A stretch of 64,000 nt of DNA from positions 434,001 through 498,000 of the forward strand of contig DIYP01000016.1 in NCBI GenBank assembly GCA_002427735.1, in the 5' to 3' direction. A program made the translations under genes and the position numbers. This DNA is from Flavobacteriales bacterium UBA6051. Its GTDB lineage: Bacteria > Bacteroidota > Bacteroidia > Flavobacteriales_D > Crocinitomicaceae. The notes under the pieces are model-generated. The model did no database searches. It saw only the letters and a list, made by a program, of their open reading frames with translations, and was not told the origin of the DNA. Shown piece by piece: positions 17,068 to 25,984 of the stretch (the first letter of the stretch is position 1; each line of letters begins with the position of its first letter).

Positions 17068-19020
17068 ATGAAAAAATATTCAACAGGACCGTTTTTATCT
17101 CAGATTGAGGTGCCCTCGGATTTACGGGAGAAGTTCTCTATGGAGGACTTGCCGCAGGTTTCCGACGAAGTCCGCCAATACATTATTGATGTCATTTCCG
17201 AAATTGGAAACAGTCACTTTGGCGCGAGCCTCGGTGTTGTTGAAATGACCGTTGCCCTCCATTATGTCTTCAATACACCCCATGATCAATTGGTCTGGGA
17301 TGTTGGACACCAGGCATACGGACACAAGATTTTGACGGGACGTAAAGGTGTTTTTCCTACCAACAGAACAAAAGGTGGAATTTCTGGATTCCCAAAGCGT
17401 TCGGAAAGTGAATATGACACGTTTGGTGTTGGACATTCTTCGACATCTATCTCGGCAGCACTTGGTATGGCTGTAGCGAACCAATATAAAGGAGAAAAAG
17501 AGCGGCAGCATATTGCCGTTATTGGTGATGGAGCCATGACTGCTGGTTTGGCTTTCGAAGGACTCAATCATGCCGGTTTTGAGAAAGATGCCAACTTGTT
17601 GGTGATTTTGAATGACAATTGCATGTCGATCGATCCTAACGTTGGCGCTTTGAAAGAATACTTAACGGACATCACAACTTCTCACACGTACAATAAAGTA
17701 AAGGATGAAGTGTGGAATCTACTTGGTAAAATCTCCAAGTTTGGTCCAGATGCGCAATCTGTTGCTTCGAAAATTTCTTCAGCATTGAAAGGATCTTTGT
17801 TGAAACAAAGCAACATGTTCGAATCACTTAACTTCCGCTATTTTGGGCCTATTGATGGACACGATGTGGTTGGCATGGCGAAAGTGCTGGAAGATTTAAA
17901 AGACATTCCAGGACCAAAAATCTTGCATTGCATTACCCGTAAGGGAGCAAAATATAAGTTCTCAGAAGAAGGAAATCCTACACAATGGCATGCGCCTGGC
18001 GTATTCAATAAAGACACAGGGGAAATTGTAAAAATTGTTCCTAAATCTCCACAACCGCCGAAATATCAGGATGTATTTGGACATACGATTGTAGAGTTGG
18101 CAGAAAAGAACGATAAAATCATGGGAGTTACTCCAGCGATGCCTACGGGTTGTTCGTTGACTTACATGATGAAAGCAATGCCCGACAGAACCTTTGACGT
18201 TGGTATTGCCGAACAACATGCGGTGACATTCTCAGCCGGTTTGGCTACTCAGGGAATGGTACCGTACTGTAATATTTATTCTTCCTTCATGCAACGGGCA
18301 TTTGATCAGGTTTTGCATGATGTAGCTTTGCAGAATCTCAATGTTGTTTTCTGCCTGGATAGAGCTGGACTCGTGGGCGCTGATGGAGCAACGCATCACG
18401 GCGCATATGACCTCGCTTACATGCGTTGTATACCGAACATGACAGTTTGTGCCCCCATGAATGAATCTGAGTTGCGTAATCTAATGTATACCGCTCAGCA
18501 AAAAGATATGGGGCCATTCTCCATTCGTTACCCACGTGGAAAAGGAGTAATGACCGAATGGAAAACACCGATGCAAAAGGTGAAGGTGGGAACCGGGCGT
18601 AAGTTGACATCTGGAAATGATATTGCTATTCTTACCGTTGGACATCCTGGAAATTTTGCACAAGGTGCTATCGAAGAACTCAAAGCAAGTGGAGCGTCAA
18701 TCGCACACTATGATATGCGTTTTGTGAAACCGATTGACGAAACCATGCTTCATGAAGTCTTTACGAAATTCGATAAGGTAATTACCGTAGAAGATGGTTG
18801 TCTCATGGGGGGATTTGGTTCTGCCGTAATCGAGTTCATGGTAGATCAAAAGTATTCGGCAGAGGTTATTCGTTTAGGAATTCCAGACGAATATGTTCAC
18901 CATGGAACGCAGCAAGAGCTTTGGGCAGATTGCCAGTTTGATCAGCAAGCTATCGTGGCTACTGTGAAGACCATGTTACAACTCGAAGTGACAGACCTTA
19001 ACACAGCGGTCAACGAATAA
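17068..19020 (+). CDS. dxs: 1-deoxy-D-xylulose-5-phosphate synthase
   Basis: A 650-residue thiamine-diphosphate enzyme that condenses pyruvate and glyceraldehyde-3-phosphate to DXP, the first step of the MEP isoprenoid pathway. The N-terminal domain has VWDVGHQAYGHKILTGRK, VGHSSTSISAALGMA and the ThDP/Mg motif GDGAMTAGLAFEGLNHAG ... NDNCMSI. The pyrimidine-binding domain has GIAEQHAVTFSAGLA and DRAGLVGADGATHHG. The C-terminal transketolase domain follows with VEDGCLMGGFGSAV. Length is in the usual 620-650 range. The ATG at 17068 is chosen because an upstream in-frame TTG sits in the -7 box. Probably monocistronic. Confidence 0.97.
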   Translation: MKKYSTGPFLSQIEVPSDLREKFSMEDLPQVSDEVRQYIIDVISEIGNSHFGASLGVVEMTVALHYVFNTPHDQLVWDVGHQAYGHKILTGRKGVFPTNRTKGGISGFPKRSESEYDTFGVGHSSTSISAALGMAVANQYKGEKERQHIAVIGDGAMTAGLAFEGLNHAGFEKDANLLVILNDNCMSIDPNVGALKEYLTDITTSHTYNKVKDEVWNLLGKISKFGPDAQSVASKISSALKGSLLKQSNMFESLNFRYFGPIDGHDVVGMAKVLEDLKDIPGPKILHCITRKGAKYKFSEEGNPTQWHAPGVFNKDTGEIVKIVPKSPQPPKYQDVFGHTIVELAEKNDKIMGVTPAMPTGCSLTYMMKAMPDRTFDVGIAEQHAVTFSAGLATQGMVPYCNIYSSFMQRAFDQVLHDVALQNLNVVFCLDRAGLVGADGATHHGAYDLAYMRCIPNMTVCAPMNESELRNLMYTAQQKDMGPFSIRYPRGKGVMTEWKTPMQKVKVGTGRKLTSGNDIAILTVGHPGNFAQGAIEELKASGASIAHYDMRFVKPIDETMLHEVFTKFDKVITVEDGCLMGGFGSAVIEFMVDQKYSAEVIRLGIPDEYVHHGTQQELWADCQFDQQAIVATVKTMLQLEVTDLNTAVNE

Positions 19021-19051
19021 TTTCATACTCAGCGCAAGTTTTTCTCAATAC

Positions 19052-19095
19052 GAGTAACTTATTTTACGTTCCTTTGAAACAAGGAATTGTTACTC
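19052..19095 (+). other. Two-part stem-loop between dxs and the DUF1566 gene
   Basis: Outer arms GAGTAAC (19052-19058) and GTTACTC (19089-19095) enclose an inner stem TTCCTT (19069-19074) and AAGGAA (19081-19086) with a 6-nt loop. There is no U-tract, so a simple terminator is unlikely. It could protect the dxs 3' end or sit in the leader of the next gene. Confidence 0.4.
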
Positions 19096-19116
19096 ATTCT
19101 TTAAAACCGGGATTTT

Positions 19117-20565
19117 ATGCGCTCTATTCTTTTCCTCTTTTTGGGCTGTATTTCAGCTTTTCAGTTAACCGCTCAACTCACTTACCCAATTGTCGATACT
19201 GACGTTACTGATCACTATGACAATACATCTGTCATCTCTGCACCTTCTTCGGGTCAAGCCTTTTTTGGGCAAGATGCTTCTTACACCTATAACCCTCCTT
19301 CCTACACCGATAATGGCGATGGAACAGTTACAGATAACGTTACGGGCTTGATGTGGGAACAGGATATGGGGACTAAGATTTCATACAACGACGCTCTAAC
19401 TAAAGCTGCGAACTCTTCACTTGGTGGCTATAATGATTGGCGTGTTCCAACGATTAAAGAATTGTTTTCTTTATCCATCTACACTGGCCGATGCATGGGC
19501 GATTATGCCGTTGACATGTTTATTGATACTACTTATTTTAATCAGCCGATTGGAAATACCAGCATCGGAGAGCGTGAAATTGATGCGCAAACGTGGTCGA
19601 GTACACATTATATTGGTTTAACTATGGGCGGAGATACCGCTATTTTCGGGTTCAATTTCGTGGACGGACGCTTGAAAGGGTATCCTAAATATGATCCACA
19701 ATCGGGTTCTCCCAACACCATGTATTTTCGTATGGTTCGCGGAGGCACAAATTATGGAATCAACAGCTTTACAGACAACGGTGACGGAACAATTACTGAT
19801 GTAGCGACGGGCTTGATGTGGCAACAAGCAGACGATGGAACAACCCGTGATTGGGAAGATGCACTTTCCTATGCGGAAAACCTAAGTCTGGCCGGATATG
19901 ACGATTGGAGACTTCCCAATGCCAAAGAATTGCAAAGCATTGTTGATTATTCCCGATGCCCAGATGTGACGAACTCGGCGGCAATTGATCCGCTTTTTAG
20001 TGCGACATCTTTCAATGACCCAGAGGGCAATTCAGGGCAATATGGATATTACTGGACAGGGTCTCCGCTGCAAGACGGGCAAAACCCATATTCCGATGCC
20101 GTTTACATCTGTTTTGGTGAAGCACAAGGTCAAATGGAATCACCACCAAACTCTGGAAATATGGTACTATTGGATGTCCATGGAGCTGGAGCTATACGCA
20201 ACGATCCAAAAACAGGAACACCAGGAAATTATCCTCAGTATTTTGGCCCACAGGGCGATGTTCAGTACGTCTTCAACTACACACGTTGTGTTCGTACTGT
20301 TGCCGATGCTTCACTGGAAGAAAGTCAATTATTACACTTTAACATCTTCCCGAATCCTGCTAAGAACCGTTTCATGATTTCAGCGGATGAAGTACTGGAA
20401 ACAATTACAGTTTATTCTGCACTTGGCGAACGTGTTATGGAGATAGAACCACAACCTAACAAGACCATTGTTGACGCTGGGAACCTACCGAACGGTATTT
20501 ATTTCGTCAATATTGCTGCAGAAAATGGAGCAACAGCACGAACAAAAATCATTATCGCGAAATAA
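19117..20565 (+). CDS. T9SS-secreted protein with two DUF1566 (Lcl C-terminal) domains
   Basis: A 482-residue exported protein. The signal peptide is MRSILFLFLGCISAFQLTAQ. Two copies of the DUF1566/Lcl C-terminal domain follow (about 63-210 and 219-395), each opening with TDNGDGTxTDxxTGLMWxQ and containing GGYNDWRVPTIKEL or AGYDDWRLPNAKEL. This domain occurs in surface proteins such as Legionella Lcl, where it binds glycosaminoglycans; ligand binding here is inference. The last 75 residues form a T9SS sorting domain (FNIFPNPAKNRFMIS ... LPNGIYFVNI). It ends 2 bp before a convergent T9SS gene. Confidence 0.87.
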   Translation: MRSILFLFLGCISAFQLTAQLTYPIVDTDVTDHYDNTSVISAPSSGQAFFGQDASYTYNPPSYTDNGDGTVTDNVTGLMWEQDMGTKISYNDALTKAANSSLGGYNDWRVPTIKELFSLSIYTGRCMGDYAVDMFIDTTYFNQPIGNTSIGEREIDAQTWSSTHYIGLTMGGDTAIFGFNFVDGRLKGYPKYDPQSGSPNTMYFRMVRGGTNYGINSFTDNGDGTITDVATGLMWQQADDGTTRDWEDALSYAENLSLAGYDDWRLPNAKELQSIVDYSRCPDVTNSAAIDPLFSATSFNDPEGNSGQYGYYWTGSPLQDGQNPYSDAVYICFGEAQGQMESPPNSGNMVLLDVHGAGAIRNDPKTGTPGNYPQYFGPQGDVQYVFNYTRCVRTVADASLEESQLLHFNIFPNPAKNRFMISADEVLETITVYSALGERVMEIEPQPNKTIVDAGNLPNGIYFVNIAAENGATARTKIIIAK

Positions 20566-20567
20566 AC

Positions 20568-22376
20568 TTATCGTACCAGCAACTTGAGTGTTCCGGGTAG
20601 TTGTTCAGATTGAACAAAATAAACGCCTGGAGCAAATGAGGAAAGGTCAAGCGATGACTCTTTTCCCTGATGTTGGTGATGCATCACGACCTGTCCGGAA
20701 GACGTTGTCACGACCATCTCAACCGCTTGATTAGCCTGAGAACGAATCTTGAAGTTTCCTTCTCCCGGATTCGGATAAACAGACCATTGATTGAGTGATA
20801 ATTCATTCAATGCATTCGTATTTGGTACGATCGGATCAATGTCATTCGAGGCTGCAATCACGTGCACATAATTCAGTTTTGCCATGGCACTTGCGTTCGC
20901 TGTGTTTAGCTTTCCAGACACCAGTGTAAGCAATGTTCCATTGGAAAAATCAGTATTTGCCCAATATCCGCCATTTGTTCGGATTTGTATCGAACGCATG
21001 TCGTCCAGGAATGTGACCATGGAAGCGTCGATGTCCAAAACCTGTGCAAAGTGATGACTCAATTCTACGCGAATTTCCTGATCCCACAGGTGAAATTTCA
21101 ACTTCAGGGAGTCGTTAACAGACCAGTCGGACATTACAGCACTGAAAAGTGTGTCATCCGCCATGCCCATTGCCGGATTTTCAGCAAGAATATGCACGGT
21201 GGGTTGTACATCGTCAAATACAACATTCACTAAAAAGTTCGGAGTACCGCTATACAATTCATGACCAATGGCTTCGTCATAAACATTCGCATCTGTGAAA
21301 TCCAGTAAACCAACATTCACATAAGAGTTCTGATTAAACGTTGTCGCATCCAACTCAATCTCTGTTCTGAAAATTGCTCCTTTCGGATCGTTCCAGACAA
21401 ATGGATTATTGGAATAAGCACGCGCAACATTGTTCGTTGTATGGTCAAGAACTAACTGCCCCCCTGACTGTGAAGCATCTATCATTTTAAATCCATCACC
21501 AACATTTGGAACGGTTAAAAAACTATCACGCACTACATCCATGTGCGGATGCTCTACAAAGTTTACAGCATCTCTAAAGTGCTCTGTTGACGTTGCACAG
21601 TGCGGTCCCGGCACCTCTAGAAACTTTCCTCTGAATCCATCCGGTTCCATTCCATTATGGTAGATATTCATAATATCCCCTTCTCTGAAATCGTCGTATG
21701 AGGTCAAAATAGCGTACTGTCGATCAAACGATTTTACATAGTCCAGATCCGTTTGCGTCCATGGCATAATGTACTCGTAGTTTCCATTCGGTTGTTGTGT
21801 TTCATAATCCTGATCAACTGTTCTCAAGTAAGAACATCCGCAGTTGGTCATGAATCCATAAAACCATTCCGGATACGTATAGGCTAGCGTAGATGCAGAA
21901 CGTGCACCTCCCGAATTACCAGAAGTATAAATCCGTGTATCTTCAATATTCAGGACCTCGCGCAAGCGATATACTGCGGCCATTGCTACCCCCATGCGAA
22001 TGTCGACATTCACTGAGTTTCCAATATTATCTCCGGAAACAAGGATCAATTTTTTTTCGTCCAGCACAGGAATCCATGATGAAATGACCCCACCATTGTT
22101 CCCTGAGTTAATGAAAGTCACCAGGCCGTATGGCTCTGTTCCGTCATAACTAGCAGGAATGTATAAATCATATGTATAGGTAGGGAGCACCGTATTAGGA
22201 TCAGGATAGAATCCGTTGTTTCCGAAGCCTGATTGAGAGGGGAAAATAACCCCTGTATTTTGAACATCTCCTAAAAGAACACTATTGATTTGTCCGGTTC
22301 CCCAGGGACTCACTTGTGCACTCATGTTAAAACAGATAAAGAGGATCAGGGCACTCAGGAGATTTTTTTTCTTCAT
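20568..22376 (-). CDS. T9SS-secreted esterase/depolymerase-like alpha/beta hydrolase, 602 aa
   Basis: Signal peptide (residues 1-20, ending MSAQ). Residues of about 60-270 resemble the poly(3-hydroxybutyrate) depolymerase / feruloyl esterase class of alpha/beta hydrolase: YDLYIPASYDG, an oxyanion-type strand VTFINSGNNGG, nucleophile GNSGGARSASTLAY, and a late histidine in GPHCATSTEH. Residues of about 300-510 form an extra beta-rich region. The C-terminus is a T9SS sorting domain (WSVYPNPGEGNFKIRS ... APGVYFVQS). Probably a secreted or surface esterase acting on polymers; substrate unknown. It is divergent from the methyltransferase gene across an 80-bp gap with no clear promoter. Confidence 0.8.
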   Translation of the reverse strand: MKKKNLLSALILFICFNMSAQVSPWGTGQINSVLLGDVQNTGVIFPSQSGFGNNGFYPDPNTVLPTYTYDLYIPASYDGTEPYGLVTFINSGNNGGVISSWIPVLDEKKLILVSGDNIGNSVNVDIRMGVAMAAVYRLREVLNIEDTRIYTSGNSGGARSASTLAYTYPEWFYGFMTNCGCSYLRTVDQDYETQQPNGNYEYIMPWTQTDLDYVKSFDRQYAILTSYDDFREGDIMNIYHNGMEPDGFRGKFLEVPGPHCATSTEHFRDAVNFVEHPHMDVVRDSFLTVPNVGDGFKMIDASQSGGQLVLDHTTNNVARAYSNNPFVWNDPKGAIFRTEIELDATTFNQNSYVNVGLLDFTDANVYDEAIGHELYSGTPNFLVNVVFDDVQPTVHILAENPAMGMADDTLFSAVMSDWSVNDSLKLKFHLWDQEIRVELSHHFAQVLDIDASMVTFLDDMRSIQIRTNGGYWANTDFSNGTLLTLVSGKLNTANASAMAKLNYVHVIAASNDIDPIVPNTNALNELSLNQWSVYPNPGEGNFKIRSQANQAVEMVVTTSSGQVVMHHQHQGKESSLDLSSFAPGVYFVQSEQLPGTLKLLVR

Positions 22377-22455
22377 AGCATAAATCGTTATAGTACATTA
22401 GACTCCCTTTTAGATAAAAGCGTTGCCCTTCCATCTGATTTTATAATTTTAAGGC

Positions 22456-23256
22456 ATGTCGAAGAATTACAAAGAGCTCAATAAAATTTCGTGGAATCAA
22501 CGCACACTGGCGCACATTGATTCTGATTTTTACGATAATGAAAGTTTTAAACAGGGAAGAAATTCGTTAAATGAAATAGAGTTGGATTTACTGGGTGATA
22601 TCTCAGGAAAATCAGTGCTTCACCTGCAGTGTCATTTTGGTCAGGATACTATTTCACTGACGCGACTGGGTGCTTCAGCAACAGGCGTCGATTTATCAGA
22701 TACAGCTATAGAAAAGGCTGAAGAACTGGCTGGCGACACCAACTCCTCTGCACAATTCGTTTGTTCTGATATTTATGATCTTCCCAATCATCTTTCAGGT
22801 CAGTTCGACATCGTTTTTACAAGTTACGGAACCATCGGTTGGCTCCCGGATATGGATCAATGGGCCGGAGTAATTGACCATTTTCTAGCTCCTGGTGGTC
22901 AATTCCTCATAGTAGATTTCCACCCTTTCGTTTGGACCTTTGATGACGACTTTAAGAAAATTGGGTACAATTATTTCAATGTCGAACCCATTCATGAAAC
23001 GCAGGAAGGCACCTATGCAGATAGAGAAGCTGAAATGACTATTGAGTATGTTGGATGGAATCATCCGACTAGCGAGGTACTCAATGCATTGATTGGTAAA
23101 GGACTTACCATTCGTGGGTTTCATGAGTACAATTATTCTCCCTATAACTGTTTCCGCCATACCGAAGAGTTTGAACCCGGAAAGTTCCGTATCAAGCATT
23201 TCGGAGATAAGTTTCCAATGGTTTTTGCCGTTGATGCTATTAAAAATAAAGGGTAA
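22456..23256 (+). CDS. Class I SAM-dependent methyltransferase, 266 aa
   Basis: A cytoplasmic Rossmann-fold methyltransferase. Motif I is VLHLQCHFGQDTISLTRLGA (about residues 54-73) with the acidic post-I residue in ATGVDLSDTAIEKA. Later motifs are FDIVFTSYGTIGWLPD and GGQFLIVDFHPFVW. The C-terminal third (HETQEGTYAD, EYNYSPYNCFRHTEEFEPGK) matches a Bacteroidota subfamily of unknown substrate. It is followed after 129 bp by the thioredoxin-like gene. Confidence 0.85.
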   Translation: MSKNYKELNKISWNQRTLAHIDSDFYDNESFKQGRNSLNEIELDLLGDISGKSVLHLQCHFGQDTISLTRLGASATGVDLSDTAIEKAEELAGDTNSSAQFVCSDIYDLPNHLSGQFDIVFTSYGTIGWLPDMDQWAGVIDHFLAPGGQFLIVDFHPFVWTFDDDFKKIGYNYFNVEPIHETQEGTYADREAEMTIEYVGWNHPTSEVLNALIGKGLTIRGFHEYNYSPYNCFRHTEEFEPGKFRIKHFGDKFPMVFAVDAIKNKG

Positions 23257-23385
23257 CCATATCTTTGAGCATATAGGATATCAACATTGGTGGCTGATAC
23301 TTTTGTCCTAAGTCTTCGGCATTCCCACCAGATTGTGATATTTTTGAAGAAGCTTAATGAAGAAAAACACCGAAAATATAGATTT

Positions 23386-23880
23386 ATGAAAAGTACAATT
23401 GCCAGTTTCGTTTTATTCACTCTTTTGTTTGTTTCCAATGCTTTTGGACAAGAAGTAGAATGGATAAAGCTGGACGAAGCTCAAACGCTTAACCAGAAAA
23501 AGAAAACATCAAAACTCATTTTTGTTGATATGTACACTGCCTGGTGTGGACCTTGTCGCATGATGGAGCGCAATACCTTTGCGGATCCAAAAGTGGCTGA
23601 AGTATTGAATCAATACCACACGGTTAAGTTCAATGCGGAAGGTAATGACGTACTTGAATTCAATGGAAAGGAATACAGCAACCCTAATTACAATCCAGCG
23701 AAAGCGAATACGCGCAATGCGATGCATCAGTTAACGGCACACTTGAAGGTGACTGCTTATCCGACAATGCTCATCATCGACGAAAAAGGTGAGGTTATTC
23801 AGCGTATCATCGGGTATCATAAACCTGAACAGTTAAAGCCAATGTTAGAGCGTGTGTTAAATGCACAAGCTTCTCGATGA
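23386..23880 (+). CDS. Exported thioredoxin-fold protein, 164 aa
   Basis: Signal peptide (hydrophobic residues 6-20, cleavage near AFGQ). A thioredoxin fold follows with the active site WCGPC (Cys54, Cys57) and the cis-proline in TAYPTMLIID. It resembles the DUF255/thioredoxin_7 type in which FAD.KV.....YH.VKFNAEG follows the CxxC, so it likely acts in periplasmic thiol-disulfide exchange. The start at 23386 is preferred because the signal peptide then begins the protein; the frame is open from 23287. The stop overlaps the next start (ATGA), so it is translationally coupled to the M24B aminopeptidase. Confidence 0.87.
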   Translation: MKSTIASFVLFTLLFVSNAFGQEVEWIKLDEAQTLNQKKKTSKLIFVDMYTAWCGPCRMMERNTFADPKVAEVLNQYHTVKFNAEGNDVLEFNGKEYSNPNYNPAKANTRNAMHQLTAHLKVTAYPTMLIIDEKGEVIQRIIGYHKPEQLKPMLERVLNAQASR

Positions 23881-25661
23881 TCAATGAGCAATTGACAGGT
23901 CTGCGTTCTGCCATGCGCGAACAAGGACTGGATGCCGTCATCTTCCCTTCCAACGATCCACACCAAAGTGAATACGTTGCTGACTATTGGAAAATCCGTG
24001 CGCATTTTTCCGGTTTTCACGGTTCTGCCGGAACACTTGTGGTTACCCAAAACGAGGCTGCTTTGTGGACCGATTCCCGCTATTTTCTCGAAGTAGAACA
24101 AGATTGTCAGGGCACTGAAGTAACACTCCACAAACAAACCATTCCCCACGCGCCTGAGCACGTAAAATGGTTGTGTGATCTGCTCCCAAAAGGAAGTATC
24201 ATTGGTCACGATTATCGCTTACTTTCGTATGGCATGAAGGAATACATTGATTCCTTCATACAACCAAAAAGTATTCAACTAGTTGATATCCCAGACCTTG
24301 TTGAAGGACTTTGGAACAACCGCCCGGAACCTCAACGAGCACCAATTGTTGATCACCCAGTTGATTACTGTGGTGAATCGCGAGAAACGAAAATAGCTCG
24401 AGTACATCAGCTATTGGAGAAAGAAAATGCAGACTGTCTTTTCATCTCCCGATTGGATGAAATTGTCTGGCTGCTGAATATTCGCTCAACAGATGTTGAT
24501 TTCACTCCATTGGTTACAGGATATGTCCTCGTTAATTCGGAACAAACGTATTTATTCTCTTCACACGATCGCTTTGATGCGGCGCTTCTTGAAGCAATGG
24601 AACAAGCCAATGTCTCCATTCTACCCTATGAAGCTATTGCTTCTTCGCTACATGAGTTGACGCAAAGCAAAAAAGTAATCGCTGACAGAGACTCATTGAA
24701 TTATGCCTGCTATGCGTCAATAGCTGGTGAACTCATCTATCAACCTTCTGCGCTTGGGACGTGGAAAACCGTAAAAAACTCGGTAGAGATTGAGAACACC
24801 AAAAATGGTATGTTGAAAGACGGCGTTGCTTTGGTGAAATTTTTTCATTGGCTGGAAGCTTATCTTGAGAACAATACGATTTCAGAATACGAACTGGGAA
24901 AGAAACTGGAAAGCTTCCGAAAGGAACAACCACTGTACCGAGGCGAATCCTTCGCGGCCATCGTTGGTTATCAGGGAAATGGTGCAATTATTCATTACAC
25001 CGCCCCCGAAAATGGTTCTGCTACGATTCGAAATGAAGGGATTTTGCTTCTTGATTCTGGTGCGCAGTATGAAAATGCTACGACTGATATCACGCGTACC
25101 ATTTGGCTAGGTGGCATTCCCAGCAATGCGATTAAAAAAGCATATACACTGGTACTCAAAGGATACATTGCATTGGAAACGCTTCAATTTCCTAAAAGCT
25201 TAACCGGTATGCAACTGGATTCTTTTGCACGCATGCATTTGTGGCAACATGGGCTGGATTACGGGCATGGAACAGGACATGGTATTGGAGCATATAGCAT
25301 GGTGCATGAACCGGGGCAAGGGTTTTCGGCAAGTGGAACGAATACGCGCGGTACACTTACGCATCTGCCTCAGCAATTCACCAGCATAGAACCAGGATTT
25401 TATCAAACGGGAGCCTTTGGAATCCGGACAGAAAATATTGTCGTGTCCAAAGTAGTGGAAGAAACTTCTTTCGGTGAATTTTTAGGATTTGAAGCACTCA
25501 CGCTGTGTCCTATCGAAACACGCCTCATCGATGACTCACTCTTTACGCAGGCTGAGAAAGATTGGTTGAACAACTACCATGCACGCGTTTTTGACACGCT
25601 CAAAACTTCACTATCAGCAGAAGAATCTGCATGGTTGAAGGAGAGGTGTAATCCTTTGTAG
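23877..25661 (+). CDS. Xaa-Pro aminopeptidase, M24B family, 594 aa
   Basis: A cytoplasmic dinuclear-metal peptidase that removes N-terminal residues preceding proline. Two creatinase N-terminal-like domains (residues 1-300, with AALWTDSRYFLEVEQD and DCLFISRLDEIVWLLNIR) precede the pita-bread catalytic domain. The expected metal ligands are present: Asp393 in LDSGAQY, Asp404 in TTDITRT, His in HGTGHGIG, and glutamates in SIEPGFY and IRTENIVV. Length about 590 matches the three-domain eukaryote-like APP1 form common in Bacteroidota. Start and the upstream stop overlap by 4 nt. Confidence 0.94.
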   Translation: MINEQLTGLRSAMREQGLDAVIFPSNDPHQSEYVADYWKIRAHFSGFHGSAGTLVVTQNEAALWTDSRYFLEVEQDCQGTEVTLHKQTIPHAPEHVKWLCDLLPKGSIIGHDYRLLSYGMKEYIDSFIQPKSIQLVDIPDLVEGLWNNRPEPQRAPIVDHPVDYCGESRETKIARVHQLLEKENADCLFISRLDEIVWLLNIRSTDVDFTPLVTGYVLVNSEQTYLFSSHDRFDAALLEAMEQANVSILPYEAIASSLHELTQSKKVIADRDSLNYACYASIAGELIYQPSALGTWKTVKNSVEIENTKNGMLKDGVALVKFFHWLEAYLENNTISEYELGKKLESFRKEQPLYRGESFAAIVGYQGNGAIIHYTAPENGSATIRNEGILLLDSGAQYENATTDITRTIWLGGIPSNAIKKAYTLVLKGYIALETLQFPKSLTGMQLDSFARMHLWQHGLDYGHGTGHGIGAYSMVHEPGQGFSASGTNTRGTLTHLPQQFTSIEPGFYQTGAFGIRTENIVVSKVVEETSFGEFLGFEALTLCPIETRLIDDSLFTQAEKDWLNNYHARVFDTLKTSLSAEESAWLKERCNPL

Positions 25662-25680
25662 ACTATAGATTCTTCTATCC

Positions 25681-25860
25681 TTTTTTCTTGATAAAAAAGA
25701 ATGAAAAAATCAAGAAGTGCTTCAAGCCATTCGGCGCAGAATTTTCAAGTGTAAAACTAGCGAACGAATGGATGATGCATCCAAACGACAAGCGCATTCG
25801 CAGTTTTTCTAGACTTGAAATTTCAGCTCTTTTCCTCACTTCGGAAGTACTTCGTTCGAT
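25681..25860 (+). repeat. Hairpin-rich intergenic repeat element
   Basis: The 323-bp gap 25662-25984 has no gene but several nested inverted repeats: TTCTTGAT (25685-25692) with ATCAAGAA (25709-25716); TTTCAAGT (25743-25750) with ACTTGAAA (25813-25820), continued inward by AAAACT/AGTTTT and GCGAA/TTCGC; and GGATG (25770-25774) with CATCC (25778-25782) at the tip. GAAGTGCTTC and GAAGTACTTC flank the structure. The TTTTTTCTTGATAAAAAAGA start resembles a dispersed intergenic repeat I recall from Bacteroidota genomes. The remaining 120 bp before 25985 holds nothing I can name. Confidence 0.55.
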
Positions 25861-25984
25861 TTAATCTTTATCAGGTATTTGTTGCAATTTTTGCACGTAT
25901 TTATGCCTGAATTCTCACTTTTAAATCCTTTAGTATACATTTTTGAGTATATTGTGCTACAATTCGCATTAATACCACTTACTA

